Shown piece by piece: positions 16,687-24,909 of a stretch of 64,000 nt of DNA; positions within the stretch are counted from its first letter, which is position 1, and every line of letters starts with the position of its first letter. Below the pieces are notes generated by a model. The model was not told the origin of the DNA, searched no databases, and saw only the letters and a program-made list of their open reading frames with translations. The stretch is from assembly GCF_011045195.1 (NCBI RefSeq), contig NZ_CP049199.1, positions 2,418,001-2,482,000 on the forward strand. Direction: 5' to 3'. Both the position numbers and the translations under genes were made by a program. This DNA is from Caulobacter soli. GTDB lineage: Bacteria > Pseudomonadota > Alphaproteobacteria > Caulobacterales > Caulobacteraceae.

Positions 16687-17616
16687 CTAGAGGGCCTTGT
16701 CCCGGAACAGCCGCGACCAGTCGTCTTTCATGCTGACGACCGTCCAGCCGCGCTCGACCGCGGTGCTCAAGGCCACGTCCAACTTTCCGACGTGGGTGTC
16801 CTTGTCGTAGGCGTATTCGCGTTCTGGATCGTCGTGATGCAGCAGCATCGGCAGCCTTCGGCCGGGGCCCGAGGCGGTATACTCCAACATCGCCAGGTCG
16901 CCGTCGGAATTGCCGAACGCCACGATCGGCCGGCGGCCGATGTGCAGAGCGATATTGACCGGCTTTTCCGCGTATTCGTTGAACGACTGCAGCTCGGGCA
17001 GTTTGCGGATCTCGCCGCGACGGCCGTTCAGGCGGAACTCGGTCTTGCCGCTGGAGCCGATCACCCGCTCGCGCGGCACGCCGTAGGTCTGCTCGCTGAA
17101 CATTCGCACGACGTCGACGCCGCCGGCGGTGACGATGAAATTGCGAAAGTCGTTGGCCGCCAGATAGGCCAGCAGCTCGCGCATCGGCTGGTAGGCGAGG
17201 GCGGTGTAAGGCTTGTCGAAGCGAGGGTGGCGCGCCTCGACCAGCCAGGTCGCCACCTCCAGAGCGAAGGCCTCCTCGGTGGCGTGGGCATGGAGGTGCA
17301 GCAGCAGCTCGATGACGGCCTGCTTGCCGCAGGCGGCCAGCCCGGCCATGTCCTGATTGACGAAGGCCTGGAAGACCGGCTTGGCGGCCAGCTCCGGATG
17401 AGAGGCCGCCATGTGCTTGGCCCGGTCCAGAGCGAACATGCCCTGGGCATAGAGCGGATGCTCGACCCACAGCGTGCCGTCGTTGTCGAACACGGCGATG
17501 CGATCGGCGGGCGCCACATAGTCTCTACCGCCGGGACGGGTGACGCGCGCGACGAAGTCCAGGATCTTCCGCCTCGGCGAGGTGTCGGCCCAACTCGGTA
17601 GTGGCACTTTGGTCAT
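16687..17616 (-). CDS. HAD-family hydrolase (sulfatase island copy 1, cytoplasmic)
   Basis: 309 residues. HAD motif I reads VFDNDGTLW with nucleophile D44 and D46; NFIVTAGG is motif II, and HIGRRPIVAFGNSDGDLAML is motif IV, with a large alpha-helical cap between. It shares the whole architecture with the product of 19277-20287 (RIAVFDNDGTLW, YQP..ELLAYL, SEQTYGVP, GNSDGDL, LHHDD..REYAYD, GWTVVSMK.DW), so the two are paralogues; this one lacks a signal peptide. ATG 17616 is preceded by GGAGG. Substrate is probably a phosphomonoester, unknown. It lies 17 bases after the formylglycine-generating enzyme gene. Confidence 0.87.
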   Translation of the reverse strand: MTKVPLPSWADTSPRRKILDFVARVTRPGGRDYVAPADRIAVFDNDGTLWVEHPLYAQGMFALDRAKHMAASHPELAAKPVFQAFVNQDMAGLAACGKQAVIELLLHLHAHATEEAFALEVATWLVEARHPRFDKPYTALAYQPMRELLAYLAANDFRNFIVTAGGVDVVRMFSEQTYGVPRERVIGSSGKTEFRLNGRRGEIRKLPELQSFNEYAEKPVNIALHIGRRPIVAFGNSDGDLAMLEYTASGPGRRLPMLLHHDDPEREYAYDKDTHVGKLDVALSTAVERGWTVVSMKDDWSRLFRDKAL

Positions 17617-17633
17617 GGTCGCCTCCGAGCGGC

Positions 17634-18608
17634 TCAGGCGCGGGATCGGGCGATGCAGCGAAAACCCACGTGCGAAGCCGAGGTGTCGATCGGCTGGGCG
17701 TGACGCGCCGCCGGCCGATAGCGTTTGCAATAGCTTGGCGCGCACAGATGCGAGCCGCCCTTCAACACTTTTCTGGGGATGCGCAGCCCGCCTGGCTCGC
17801 AGCTGTCCTGCTCGGCGCCGCCCCTGGGATTCTTGGCCGCGCAGCAGCGGGGCGCGGCGCCGGCCGCATCAGGCGTCGCCCACCAATCCGACGTCCATTC
17901 CCACGTATTGCCGATCATGTCGTAGAGGCCGTGGCCGTTGGATGGATAGGCGCCGACGGGGGAGGTCCGGGCCCAGCCGTCGTCCAGGGTGTTCTGGTGG
18001 GGAAAGGCGCCTTGCCAGGTGTTGGCCATGTGGCGGCCGTCACGCGTGAACGTGTCGCCCCAGGCGAACTCGGCGCCTTCGAGGCCGCCACGCGACGCCA
18101 GTTCCCATTCGGCCTCGGTGGGGATCTCCACCCCCGCCCAGTCGGCGTAGGCCAGGACATCGACCCAGGCGACATGCACCACGGGGTGATCGTCCAGGCC
18201 CTTGAGGTCGCTGCCCGGGCCGTAGGGATGACGCCAGTCCGCGCCCGGGACGAAGGCCCACCATTGCAGGGGATGGCGAAGATCCACCGGCCCGCGCGGC
18301 GGGGTGAACACCATCGACGAAGCGACCAGCACCGCCGGATCCGCGCCGGGATAATCGTTCGGATCTGGAGGGACCTCGGCGAAGGTGACGTACCCGGTGG
18401 CGCTCACGAACTGAGCGAATTGCCGATTGGTCACCGGGCTCGGATCGATCCAGAAACCGTCGACCGAGACCCGGCGCGCCGGGCGTTCCTCGACATAGTG
18501 GTCGTCGGATCCCATGGTGAAAACCCCGCCGGGGATCCAGGTCATCGCTTCCCGCAACGGCTTGCGCCAGATCTTGGGCGAGGGAACGGAATTGCCCAGC
18601 GTTTTCAT
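17634..18608 (-). CDS. Formylglycine-generating enzyme (aerobic sulfatase maturase)
   Basis: 324 residues of the FGE-sulfatase/SUMF1 family, which oxidises the active-site Cys of sulfatases to formylglycine using copper and oxygen. Strings MTWIPGGVFTMGSDDHYVEERPARRVSVDGFWID, VTNRQFAQFVSATGY, HPVVHVAWVDVLAYADWAG, LPTEAEWE-like PTEAEWELASRGG and WEWTSDWW define the fold. The catalytic pair is intact: Cys289 and Cys294 in GGSHLCAPSYCKRYRPAAR, spaced as in human FGE. That separates it from EgtB/PvdO relatives that lack the pair. I chose ATG 18608 because GGGGA precedes it; upstream starts at 18620 and 18623 lack a site. The sulfatase gene at 20414 is its likely client. Confidence 0.93.
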   Translation of the reverse strand: MKTLGNSVPSPKIWRKPLREAMTWIPGGVFTMGSDDHYVEERPARRVSVDGFWIDPSPVTNRQFAQFVSATGYVTFAEVPPDPNDYPGADPAVLVASSMVFTPPRGPVDLRHPLQWWAFVPGADWRHPYGPGSDLKGLDDHPVVHVAWVDVLAYADWAGVEIPTEAEWELASRGGLEGAEFAWGDTFTRDGRHMANTWQGAFPHQNTLDDGWARTSPVGAYPSNGHGLYDMIGNTWEWTSDWWATPDAAGAAPRCCAAKNPRGGAEQDSCEPGGLRIPRKVLKGGSHLCAPSYCKRYRPAARHAQPIDTSASHVGFRCIARSRA

Positions 18609-18875
18609 CCTGTTCCCCATCAACCCGGCGGCCGTTCAAAGCGGAGGAAGGCACGACATCCGGCATGGTCCGCCTTCATCGCGAGATCCTAAAAGTGACC
18701 ATGAGCGGCGGCGCTGATCGATCAGGCGTTCCCCCGGGTGCGGAAGGGAAGATTCCCTACCGAACGGCTCAACCGTGCAGGTTTCACCCCGAACGCCTCG
18801 GCGCTTCGCCGGATAGCGCGCGCCGACCAAACGCCTTTTGCTAGGGCCTCAGGAAGCGGACTGCCCGAGGTCGCC
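18609..18875. promoter_or_regulatory. Divergent region of the sulfatase island
   Basis: The 267 bases between the FGE gene and the DUF1622 gene, probably holding promoters for both halves of the island. It contains AGGTTTCACC at 18779-18788, a partial match to the repeated box seen elsewhere in the window. No -10/-35 pair is clear. Confidence 0.4.
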
Positions 18876-19247
18876 ATGGAAGTGCTGCTGCGTGAATGCG
18901 CCAGCTATGTCGCGCTCGCTGCCGAGTTGTGTTCGGTGCTCTGCATCGCCGTCGGCATGGTGGAAACCCTGGTTCAGGGTTCGATCATCGTCGCGGCCCA
19001 ACGCACGCTGCGACGCGACGCGCGACGCGAACTCTGGGCTCAGTTCGCCCGATGGATCGTGCTGGCGCTCGAATTCGCTCTGGCCGCCGACATCGTCCGC
19101 ACGGCGATCGCGCCAAGCTGGGACGACATCGGCCGACTGGGCGCGATCGCGCTGATCCGCACCTTCCTGAATTATTTCCTGGAAAAGGACATGCAGGAGC
19201 TGGAGCCCGATCCGGAGCCCCTGGAAGAGACGAAGACGCGATCGTGA
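18876..19247 (+). CDS. DUF1622 small membrane protein
   Basis: 123 residues with about three transmembrane segments: ASYVALAAELCSVLCIAVGMVETLV, WIVLALEFALAADIVRTAI and the amphipathic AIALIRTFLNYFLEKDM, ending in an acidic tail (EPDPEPLEE). This is the DUF1622 pattern; function unknown. ATG 18876 has GAGG six bases upstream. It starts the plus-strand half of the sulfatase island, 29 bases before the second HAD gene. Confidence 0.85.
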   Translation: MEVLLRECASYVALAAELCSVLCIAVGMVETLVQGSIIVAAQRTLRRDARRELWAQFARWIVLALEFALAADIVRTAIAPSWDDIGRLGAIALIRTFLNYFLEKDMQELEPDPEPLEETKTRS

Positions 19248-19276
19248 GCAAACTCAAGCCGGACCGGGAGGCGACC

Positions 19277-20287
19277 ATGTTCTTATCGACCCGCAGAGCG
19301 GTCTTGGCCGGGTGCATGAGTCTGGGCCTGCTCGCCACGACGACGGCGAGCCCGGCCGCGCCGCCAGCCGCCGATCCCTTGCCATCCTGGAACGCAGGGC
19401 CGGCCAAGGCCGCGATCACGACCTATGTCGCGCGGGTGACGGCCCAAGGGCCTGAGTTCGTGCCGCCGCCCGAGCGGATCGCCGTGTTCGACAACGACGG
19501 CACGCTGTGGGCCGAGCAGCCGATCTATTTCCAGTTCGCCTTCGCGATGGAGCGGATCGGCCAGATGGTCGCCAAGGATCCGACGCTGCGTCAGAAGCCG
19601 GCCTTCGGCGCCATAGCCGACCGTGATCAGGCCGCCATGGCGAAGCTGAGCGAAAAGGATCTGATCGAGGCGGTCTTCGCCGTTCAGGTCGGTTTGACCA
19701 CGGCCGAATATCAGGCCGTCGCCAGGGCGTGGTTCGATCAGGCCCGCCATCCACGGTTCCACATGCCCTATGCCGCGTTGACCTATCAGCCGCAGCTTGA
19801 GCTGCTGACCTATCTGCGCGGGGCGGGGTTCAAGACCTATATCGTCTCCGGCGGCGAGGTGCAGTTCATGCGGGTGTTCGCCGAGCAGGCCTACGGCGTG
19901 CCGCCCGAACAGGTGATCGGCTCCAGCCTGACCAGCAAGTTCGAGATCCGCGACGGCAAGGGTGTTCTGGTGAGCCAGCCCGCGCTGGGCAGCATGGACG
20001 ACGGCGCCGGCAAGCCCAGCAATATCGATCTGCACATCGGCCGCGCGCCGCTGGTGGCCGTGGGCAATTCCGACGGCGACCTGCAGATGCTCCAGTATTC
20101 GGCCTCCAGCACGCGCCCCAGCCTGCAGATCCTGGTCCATCACGACGATGCGGCCCGGGAGTACGCTTATGATCGGCAATCCAAGATCGGCAAGCTGGAC
20201 AAGGCCCTGGACGAAGCGGGCGTCCGAGGCTGGACGGTCGTCAGCATGAAGAGCGACTGGAAAACGGTGTTCGCGAGCAAGCCGTAA
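19277..20287 (+). CDS. HAD-family hydrolase (sulfatase island copy 2, exported)
   Basis: 336 residues, paralogue of the product of 16687-17616 with the same motifs (nucleophile D72 in VFDNDGTLW; TYIVSGGEVQF; VAVGNSDGDLQML; LVHHDDAAREYAYD). Unlike that copy it carries an N-terminal export signal, with STRRAVLAG followed by a hydrophobic run, either Tat-type or a short lipoprotein signal (LAGC). So one HAD enzyme probably acts in the cytoplasm and one in the periplasm. GGGAGG precedes the ATG. Its position between DUF1622 and the sulfatase suggests a shared pathway. Confidence 0.88.
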   Translation: MFLSTRRAVLAGCMSLGLLATTTASPAAPPAADPLPSWNAGPAKAAITTYVARVTAQGPEFVPPPERIAVFDNDGTLWAEQPIYFQFAFAMERIGQMVAKDPTLRQKPAFGAIADRDQAAMAKLSEKDLIEAVFAVQVGLTTAEYQAVARAWFDQARHPRFHMPYAALTYQPQLELLTYLRGAGFKTYIVSGGEVQFMRVFAEQAYGVPPEQVIGSSLTSKFEIRDGKGVLVSQPALGSMDDGAGKPSNIDLHIGRAPLVAVGNSDGDLQMLQYSASSTRPSLQILVHHDDAAREYAYDRQSKIGKLDKALDEAGVRGWTVVSMKSDWKTVFASKP

Positions 20288-20413
20288 CGGCCGGGTGAAA
20301 CCCCGTGGATGGATAGGGTGAACCCAGGGGCGCGACGGGTAGTCCCGCCGATATTCCTCTCCCGGGCACCGTGATGATCTTGCCCCGCCCCGCGACGTGG
20401 GCGCGACCGCAGG
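20288..20413. other. Leader before the sulfatase gene
   Basis: A 126-base gap containing GGGTGAAACCCC (20294-20305), which can pair with itself, and further on GGGTGAACCC. The reverse complement GGGGTTTCACCC resembles the core of the repeated box. No terminator is seen, so the HAD and sulfatase genes may share a transcript. Confidence 0.35.
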
Positions 20414-21961
20414 ATGACCATCATGCCCAACGGAAAACCCAATATTCTCGTGATCTGGGGCGACGACATCGGGATCAGCAACCTCAGTTGCTACTCGCAC
20501 GGCCTGATGGGCTATCAGACGCCCAACATCGACCGGATCGCCAAGGAAGGCATGTTGTTCACCGACAGCTATGGCGAGCAGTCCTGCACCGCCGGTCGTT
20601 CGTCATTCATCACCGGCCAGAGCGTGCTGCGGACCGGCCTGTCGAAGGTCGGCGCTCCGGCCGCGCCGGTGGGCATGAACGACAAGCTGGTGACCATCGC
20701 CGCCCTGCTGAAGGAGCAGGGCTACGCCACTGGCCAGTTCGGCAAGAACCACCTGGGCGACCTGAACCACATGTTGCCCACCAACCACGGCTTCGACGAG
20801 TTCTTCGGCAACCTCTACCACCTGAACGCCCAGGAAGAGCCGGAGATGTACGACTACTATCCGGACAAGGACTTCCCCAACTTCAAGAAGAAGAACGGCC
20901 CCCGCGACGTCGTGCACTCCTGGGCCACCGACGTCGACGACCCCACCACCCACGAGCGTTGGGGCAAGGTGGGCAAGCAGAAGATCGAGGAAACCGGTCA
21001 GCTGACCGTGGAGCGAATGGAAACCTGCGACGACGAGTTCGTCGACGCCGCCACCGACTTCATCAAGCGCCAGCACGCCGACGACAAGCCGTTCTTCGTC
21101 TGGCTGAACACCACGCACATGCACATGTTCACCCACACCAAGAAGTCGAGCCTGGGGCAGGCGGGGCGCTGGCAATCGCCCTATCACGACACCATGATCG
21201 ACCATGACAAGAACGTCGGCCAGATGCTGGACCTGCTCGATGAGCTGGGCCTGGCCGAGGACACCATCGTGGTCTACTCGACCGACAACGGCCCCCACCG
21301 CAACAGCTGGCCGGACGGCGGCATGACCCCGTTCCGCAGCGAAAAGGACACCAACTGGGAAGGCGGTTTCCGCATTCCCGAGCTGATCCGTTGGCCCGGC
21401 AAGATCAAGGCCGGCGCGATCTCCAACGCGATCATCCAGCACCATGACTGGCTGCCGACGTTCCTGGCCGCGGCCGGCGAACCGGACATCGTCGAGAAGG
21501 TCAAGAAGGGCGTCACCGCCATCGGCCGGCAGTACAAGAACCACATCGACGGGTTCAACCTGCTGCCCTACCTGACCGGCGAGGTCGAGGAGAGCCCGCG
21601 CAACCTGTTCGTCTATATCAGCGACGACGGCGACATCCTGGCGGTCCGGTACGACAACTGGAAGGCCGTATTCATGGAGCAGCGGCTGAAGGGAACCATG
21701 CAGCTCTGGGCCGAGCCGTTCACGCCGCTGCGGCTTCCCAAGCTCTTCAACCTGCGGACCGACCCCTACGAGTTCGCCGACATCACCTCGAACAGCTATT
21801 ACGAGTGGTTCCTCTATCACGCCTACATCATCTACGGCGCCTGGGCGGTCGCGGATCAGTTCGCGGCGACGTTCAAGGATTTCCCGCCGGTGCAGAAGCC
21901 CAACACCTTCACCATTGGCGATGCGGTCGCCAAGTTGGCCGAAGCGCAGGGCGGCGGCTGA
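20414..21961 (+). CDS. Arylsulfatase-type sulfatase (type I, formylglycine-dependent)
   Basis: 515 residues. The sulfatase signature is SCTAGRSSFITG with Cys58 as the residue converted to formylglycine; C-x-A-G-R is an accepted variant of C-x-P-S-R. Metal ligands are in NILVIWGDDIG near the N-terminus and YSTDNGPH; TGQFGKNHLGD and WPGKIKAG are family strings. There is no signal peptide, so it should stay in the cytoplasm, unlike many arylsulfatases. It would hydrolyse a sulfate ester taken up by the cell. Two nearby ATGs (20414, 20423) are possible; AGGA suits the second slightly better. The maturase gene is 1.8 kb away on the other strand, and a terminator follows. Confidence 0.93.
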   Translation: MTIMPNGKPNILVIWGDDIGISNLSCYSHGLMGYQTPNIDRIAKEGMLFTDSYGEQSCTAGRSSFITGQSVLRTGLSKVGAPAAPVGMNDKLVTIAALLKEQGYATGQFGKNHLGDLNHMLPTNHGFDEFFGNLYHLNAQEEPEMYDYYPDKDFPNFKKKNGPRDVVHSWATDVDDPTTHERWGKVGKQKIEETGQLTVERMETCDDEFVDAATDFIKRQHADDKPFFVWLNTTHMHMFTHTKKSSLGQAGRWQSPYHDTMIDHDKNVGQMLDLLDELGLAEDTIVVYSTDNGPHRNSWPDGGMTPFRSEKDTNWEGGFRIPELIRWPGKIKAGAISNAIIQHHDWLPTFLAAAGEPDIVEKVKKGVTAIGRQYKNHIDGFNLLPYLTGEVEESPRNLFVYISDDGDILAVRYDNWKAVFMEQRLKGTMQLWAEPFTPLRLPKLFNLRTDPYEFADITSNSYYEWFLYHAYIIYGAWAVADQFAATFKDFPPVQKPNTFTIGDAVAKLAEAQGGG

Positions 21962-21986
21962 TCGTTTTCACAGCCCGTTTTGACGA

Positions 21987-22018
21987 GGCCGGGGGAGAAA
22001 TCCGCCGGCCTTTTCCTT
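21987..22018 (+). terminator. Rho-independent terminator after the sulfatase gene
   Basis: GGCCGG (21987-21992) pairs with CCGGCC (22005-22010), extended inward by GGA/TCC around a GAAA loop, and is followed by TTTTCCTTT. Confidence 0.75.
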
Positions 22019-22064
22019 TGCGTTGGACAACGCGGCGCTCAACTCAAGGCATTACGCCCTACGG

Positions 22065-22083
22065 TCAGGGTTTCACCTGATTG
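22065..22083 (+). promoter_or_regulatory. Repeated box, copy C
   Basis: TCAGGGTTTCACCTGATTG, the clearest copy of the recurring box. TCAGG and CCTGA form an inverted repeat around GTTTCA. It lies 79 bases before the ATG of the DUF4136 lipoprotein gene. The role, operator or alternative-sigma promoter, is inference. Confidence 0.5.
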
Positions 22084-22162
22084 AGACGACTACGCGCCGG
22101 GCGGAAAGTTCGAACGGCGTCGCATGAAGGCATGGGCGCCGCTGTCGCGTAGGAGCCGCCCG

Positions 22163-22774
22163 ATGTCCCCAAGGTTCATGCCTCAAGCCCTTATGGCCGC
22201 GGCCATCGCCGCGTGTTTGCCGCTGGTCGGTTGCGAAAGCCCCGGAGGGAAGGTTTCGGTGCTCAGCGGCCAGGCACCGTTGGCTGGCTCGACCTATGCC
22301 TGGGCGCCCGACGGGCAGCCGGGCAGCGGCGATCCACGGGTTGACAACGACATCATCCGTGAGCGCATCAAGACCGCGATCGACACCAACCTGGCGGCCA
22401 AGGGCTACAGCCAGGTCGCTCCAGGCCAGGCCAAACTGCTGGTCGCCTATCACATCGGCCTGCAGAACAAGACCGATTACTCGGCCACCAGCATGGGCGC
22501 TCCCGGCGGTGGCGTGGCCTGCGGTCGACGCGGCTGCATCGGCGGCTACGGCTGGGGCATGTACGGCGCCCCGATGGACGTCGACGTGCGCTCGATCAAC
22601 TACACCGAGGGCGCGGTGATGCTCGACCTGGTCGACGCGGCCAGCGGCAAGCTGGCCTGGCGCGCCACGTCGCAGAAGCGGGTCGACGAGAAGGACGCCA
22701 CCCAGGACGGGTTGAACGCCATCGTCGCCGACATGGTCAAGACCCTTCCGCCCGGCGCGGCGCCGGCAGGCTAG
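22163..22774 (+). CDS. DUF4136 lipoprotein
   Basis: 203 residues. The signal peptide ends in a lipobox (LPLVGC), so it is anchored in a membrane, probably the outer one. The DUF4136 pattern is visible in STYAWAP, DNDIIRERIKTAIDTNLAAKGYSQV, AKLLVAYHIGLQNKTDY, TEGAVMLDLVDAASGKLAWRATSQKRVD and a C-terminal helix IVADMVKTLPP. A Gly-rich loop with two Cys (VACGRRGCIGGYGWGMYG) sits in the middle. ATG 22163 has AGGAG seven bases upstream. Function unknown; the family is often linked to envelope maintenance. Confidence 0.85.
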   Translation: MSPRFMPQALMAAAIAACLPLVGCESPGGKVSVLSGQAPLAGSTYAWAPDGQPGSGDPRVDNDIIRERIKTAIDTNLAAKGYSQVAPGQAKLLVAYHIGLQNKTDYSATSMGAPGGGVACGRRGCIGGYGWGMYGAPMDVDVRSINYTEGAVMLDLVDAASGKLAWRATSQKRVDEKDATQDGLNAIVADMVKTLPPGAAPAG

Positions 22775-22855
22775 GTTCCGGAACCGACGCCAGCCGCTCC
22801 GTCACCCGAACAGTCCCGACGCACCGCCCCTGACGCCAGAATTTCGGAGTTCCTT

Positions 22856-23560
22856 ATGAACGACCTCAGCCCGACCGAGAAACTGCTCGAGACCTCCGCC
22901 CGCTGGGGCGGCTCGAAAGCGGAGGTCGCCGCGGAGGCGCGCAGCTTTGTGCCCCCCTCCGATCGCCCCGCGCCCCTGGACGAGAACGATTTCAAGCGAC
23001 TGGTCGTGGCCAGCATTCCCGTCTTGCGTTCGTTCGCTCGAGGGCTGTGCGGCGATGCGGCCAGAGGCGACGACCTGGCCCAGGATGCGCTCCTGAAGGC
23101 TTGGCAGCATCGGGCCCAGTTCACGCCGGGCACGAACTTCAAGGGCTGGATCCTGAAGATCGCGCGCAATCATTTCTATTCGCAGCGTCGACGTGTCTGG
23201 CGAGAGACGCCGCTCGACCTGGCCATGAGCGCCCAGATCCCGGCGGTCGGAACCGATCAGGTCCAATCCCTGATGCTGAACGACCTTCGCAACGCCCTCA
23301 ACGCCCTGAGCGACGAGCAGCGCGAGGCGACGATCCTGGTCGGGGCGGGCGGCTTCTCGCATCGGCAGGCGGCCGAGATGTGCGACGTGCCCGAAGGCAC
23401 GATGAAGAGCCGGGTCTGCCGGGCGCGGGCCAAGCTGGCGATGATGCTGGAGCGCGGCGACGTCGACCACGACGCCGAGCCCGCCTCGCTGGCGGCGCAC
23501 CTGATCATGGCCGAGCTGTCGAGCCTGGCCGAGGCGCGAGGCGATCAGAACCGCGTCTGA
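22856..23560 (+). CDS. ECF-type sigma factor resembling the EcfG group
   Basis: 234 residues. Region 2 reads IPVLRSFARGLCGDAARGDDLAQDALLKAWQHRAQFTPGTNFKGWILKIARNHFYSQRR, and region 4 reads LSDEQREATILVGAGGFSHRQAAEMCDVPEGTMKSRVCRARAKL. The spacing and the FKGW..RN.FYS.RRR string resemble EcfG-type general-stress sigma factors (SigT/SigU of Caulobacter). About 45 extra residues precede region 2. No NepR, PhyR or membrane anti-sigma gene lies next to it, so this is an orphan locus. Its last 16 bases overlap the end of the convergent porin gene. Confidence 0.88.
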   Translation: MNDLSPTEKLLETSARWGGSKAEVAAEARSFVPPSDRPAPLDENDFKRLVVASIPVLRSFARGLCGDAARGDDLAQDALLKAWQHRAQFTPGTNFKGWILKIARNHFYSQRRRVWRETPLDLAMSAQIPAVGTDQVQSLMLNDLRNALNALSDEQREATILVGAGGFSHRQAAEMCDVPEGTMKSRVCRARAKLAMMLERGDVDHDAEPASLAAHLIMAELSSLAEARGDQNRV

Positions 23561-24909
23561 ACGATCAGCATGGCGAAGTCGACGGCGCGCCCGCCCAGGG
23601 CCTGGATGGCGTCGTCGGCCGACTGGTGCACCAACTGCGCCTGGAGCTTGAGGTTGCGGTTGACTTGCCAGGTCGCGTCCATCTGGATCGCTCCGCCTAC
23701 GGCCTTGGACCGGTTTGGACCGGCGGGCGCCAGGGGCGTGGAGGGTTGCAGATAGACGGCGTCCGCGCCGGTCTGCCGCCAACGCATCAGGTAGCTCAGC
23801 TCGAGACTGACGTCGCGGCGCGGAGCAAGGCCCAGGCTGGGGCGAACGGCGACCAGGTTGCTCCAGCTGGTCAGCCCGCTTTCGTTGAAATAGGCGCCCC
23901 TTGGAAACAACGGATTGAAGGTGCCCAGCTCGCCGTCGCTGGCGTCCTTGTCGCCGGAGCCGGCGTCGAGCCGCAGGGCCAGTCTCGGCGACCAGGCTCG
24001 GGCCAAGGTGTAGCCGCCGCCAAGGCTGCCGCCCCAGGCGTGGATGTCGCGACCAGCGAACCGGCCGCGCTGGACAAGACCTTCGGCCTCGTAGTCGATC
24101 GCGCCGTTCTTGCCGGCAAGCCGCGCCCCATAGCTGCCGCGTCGTTCGTCGCCGCGCACCGCGCCGTACCGCACGCCGTCGCGATCCAGCTCGAAGGCGT
24201 AGACGTCCAGCGAAACGGTCTTGCTCAAGGTCTTGGAGACATAGACGCCATAGAACTGCTGATCGCGGTTGCCGCTGTCGTCGAAGGCGCCGGTCTGGAT
24301 CGTCACCGGATGCAGATAGAAGGCGTCCAGCCGCAGGCCCGCTGTCTGGCGACTGAGGCGCACGCCGTCGAAGCTCTGGCGGATGTTCGGACCCTCGCGC
24401 ACGGAGACGAAGCGCTGGCTCGTGTTCAGCGACATCTCCTGGCGGCCCAGGCGCAATCGCCAGCGACGATCAGCGTCGGGCGTTACATCGAGGAAAGCCA
24501 CCTGGGCGTCCAGGCCGTCGCGATCGCTGACCGCTGGTGGATCCTTCTTGTCGAAATCGCGATGCAGACCCAGCTCGCCATAGACTCGTACGCGTGAGCC
24601 GAGATGCAGGTCGGCGCTGAACAGGGCTCGGCCCAGGCCGTAGAGGTCCGACTGGGCGCCCCCAATGCCGAAGCGCGGCGCGTCGAACGAGTCCACCCGC
24701 AACCGCGCCTCGCCGCCCAGCGACAGGTAGGCGTCGGGACCCAGCGGGATGTAACGCAGATCATCCAGGCCCTGACCCGGCTTGTTCGCCAGATAGGCGT
24801 AGCTCTCGTCCGAGCGGATCAGCTTGAACGGTGGGGCGTCGGCCGCGTGGCCGACGCCGCCGACAGCGAGCGCGGCGGTCACGGCGAAGGCGACGATCCC
24901 AGGCTTCAC
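23545..24909 (-). CDS. Alginate-export-type outer-membrane porin (AlgE-like, PF13372 type)
   Basis: 454 residues with a signal peptide (GIVAFAVTAALAVGGVGHA). SYAYLANKPGQGLDDLRYIPLG and SLGGEARLRVDSFD at the start, RWRLRLGRQEMSLNTSQRFVSVREGPNIRQSFDGVRL, GAFDDSGNRDQQFYGVYVSK and LGTFNPLFPRGAYFNESGLTS are typical of alginate-export family barrels; it ends in Phe. In non-alginate producers these barrels serve as general porins for anionic or aromatic compounds. The GTG at 24909 has GGGAG five bases upstream and overlaps the preceding DUF1275 stop (GTGA). It is the last gene of a tightly coupled minus-strand run. Confidence 0.85.
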   Translation of the reverse strand: MKPGIVAFAVTAALAVGGVGHAADAPPFKLIRSDESYAYLANKPGQGLDDLRYIPLGPDAYLSLGGEARLRVDSFDAPRFGIGGAQSDLYGLGRALFSADLHLGSRVRVYGELGLHRDFDKKDPPAVSDRDGLDAQVAFLDVTPDADRRWRLRLGRQEMSLNTSQRFVSVREGPNIRQSFDGVRLSRQTAGLRLDAFYLHPVTIQTGAFDDSGNRDQQFYGVYVSKTLSKTVSLDVYAFELDRDGVRYGAVRGDERRGSYGARLAGKNGAIDYEAEGLVQRGRFAGRDIHAWGGSLGGGYTLARAWSPRLALRLDAGSGDKDASDGELGTFNPLFPRGAYFNESGLTSWSNLVAVRPSLGLAPRRDVSLELSYLMRWRQTGADAVYLQPSTPLAPAGPNRSKAVGGAIQMDATWQVNRNLKLQAQLVHQSADDAIQALGGRAVDFAMLIVQTRF

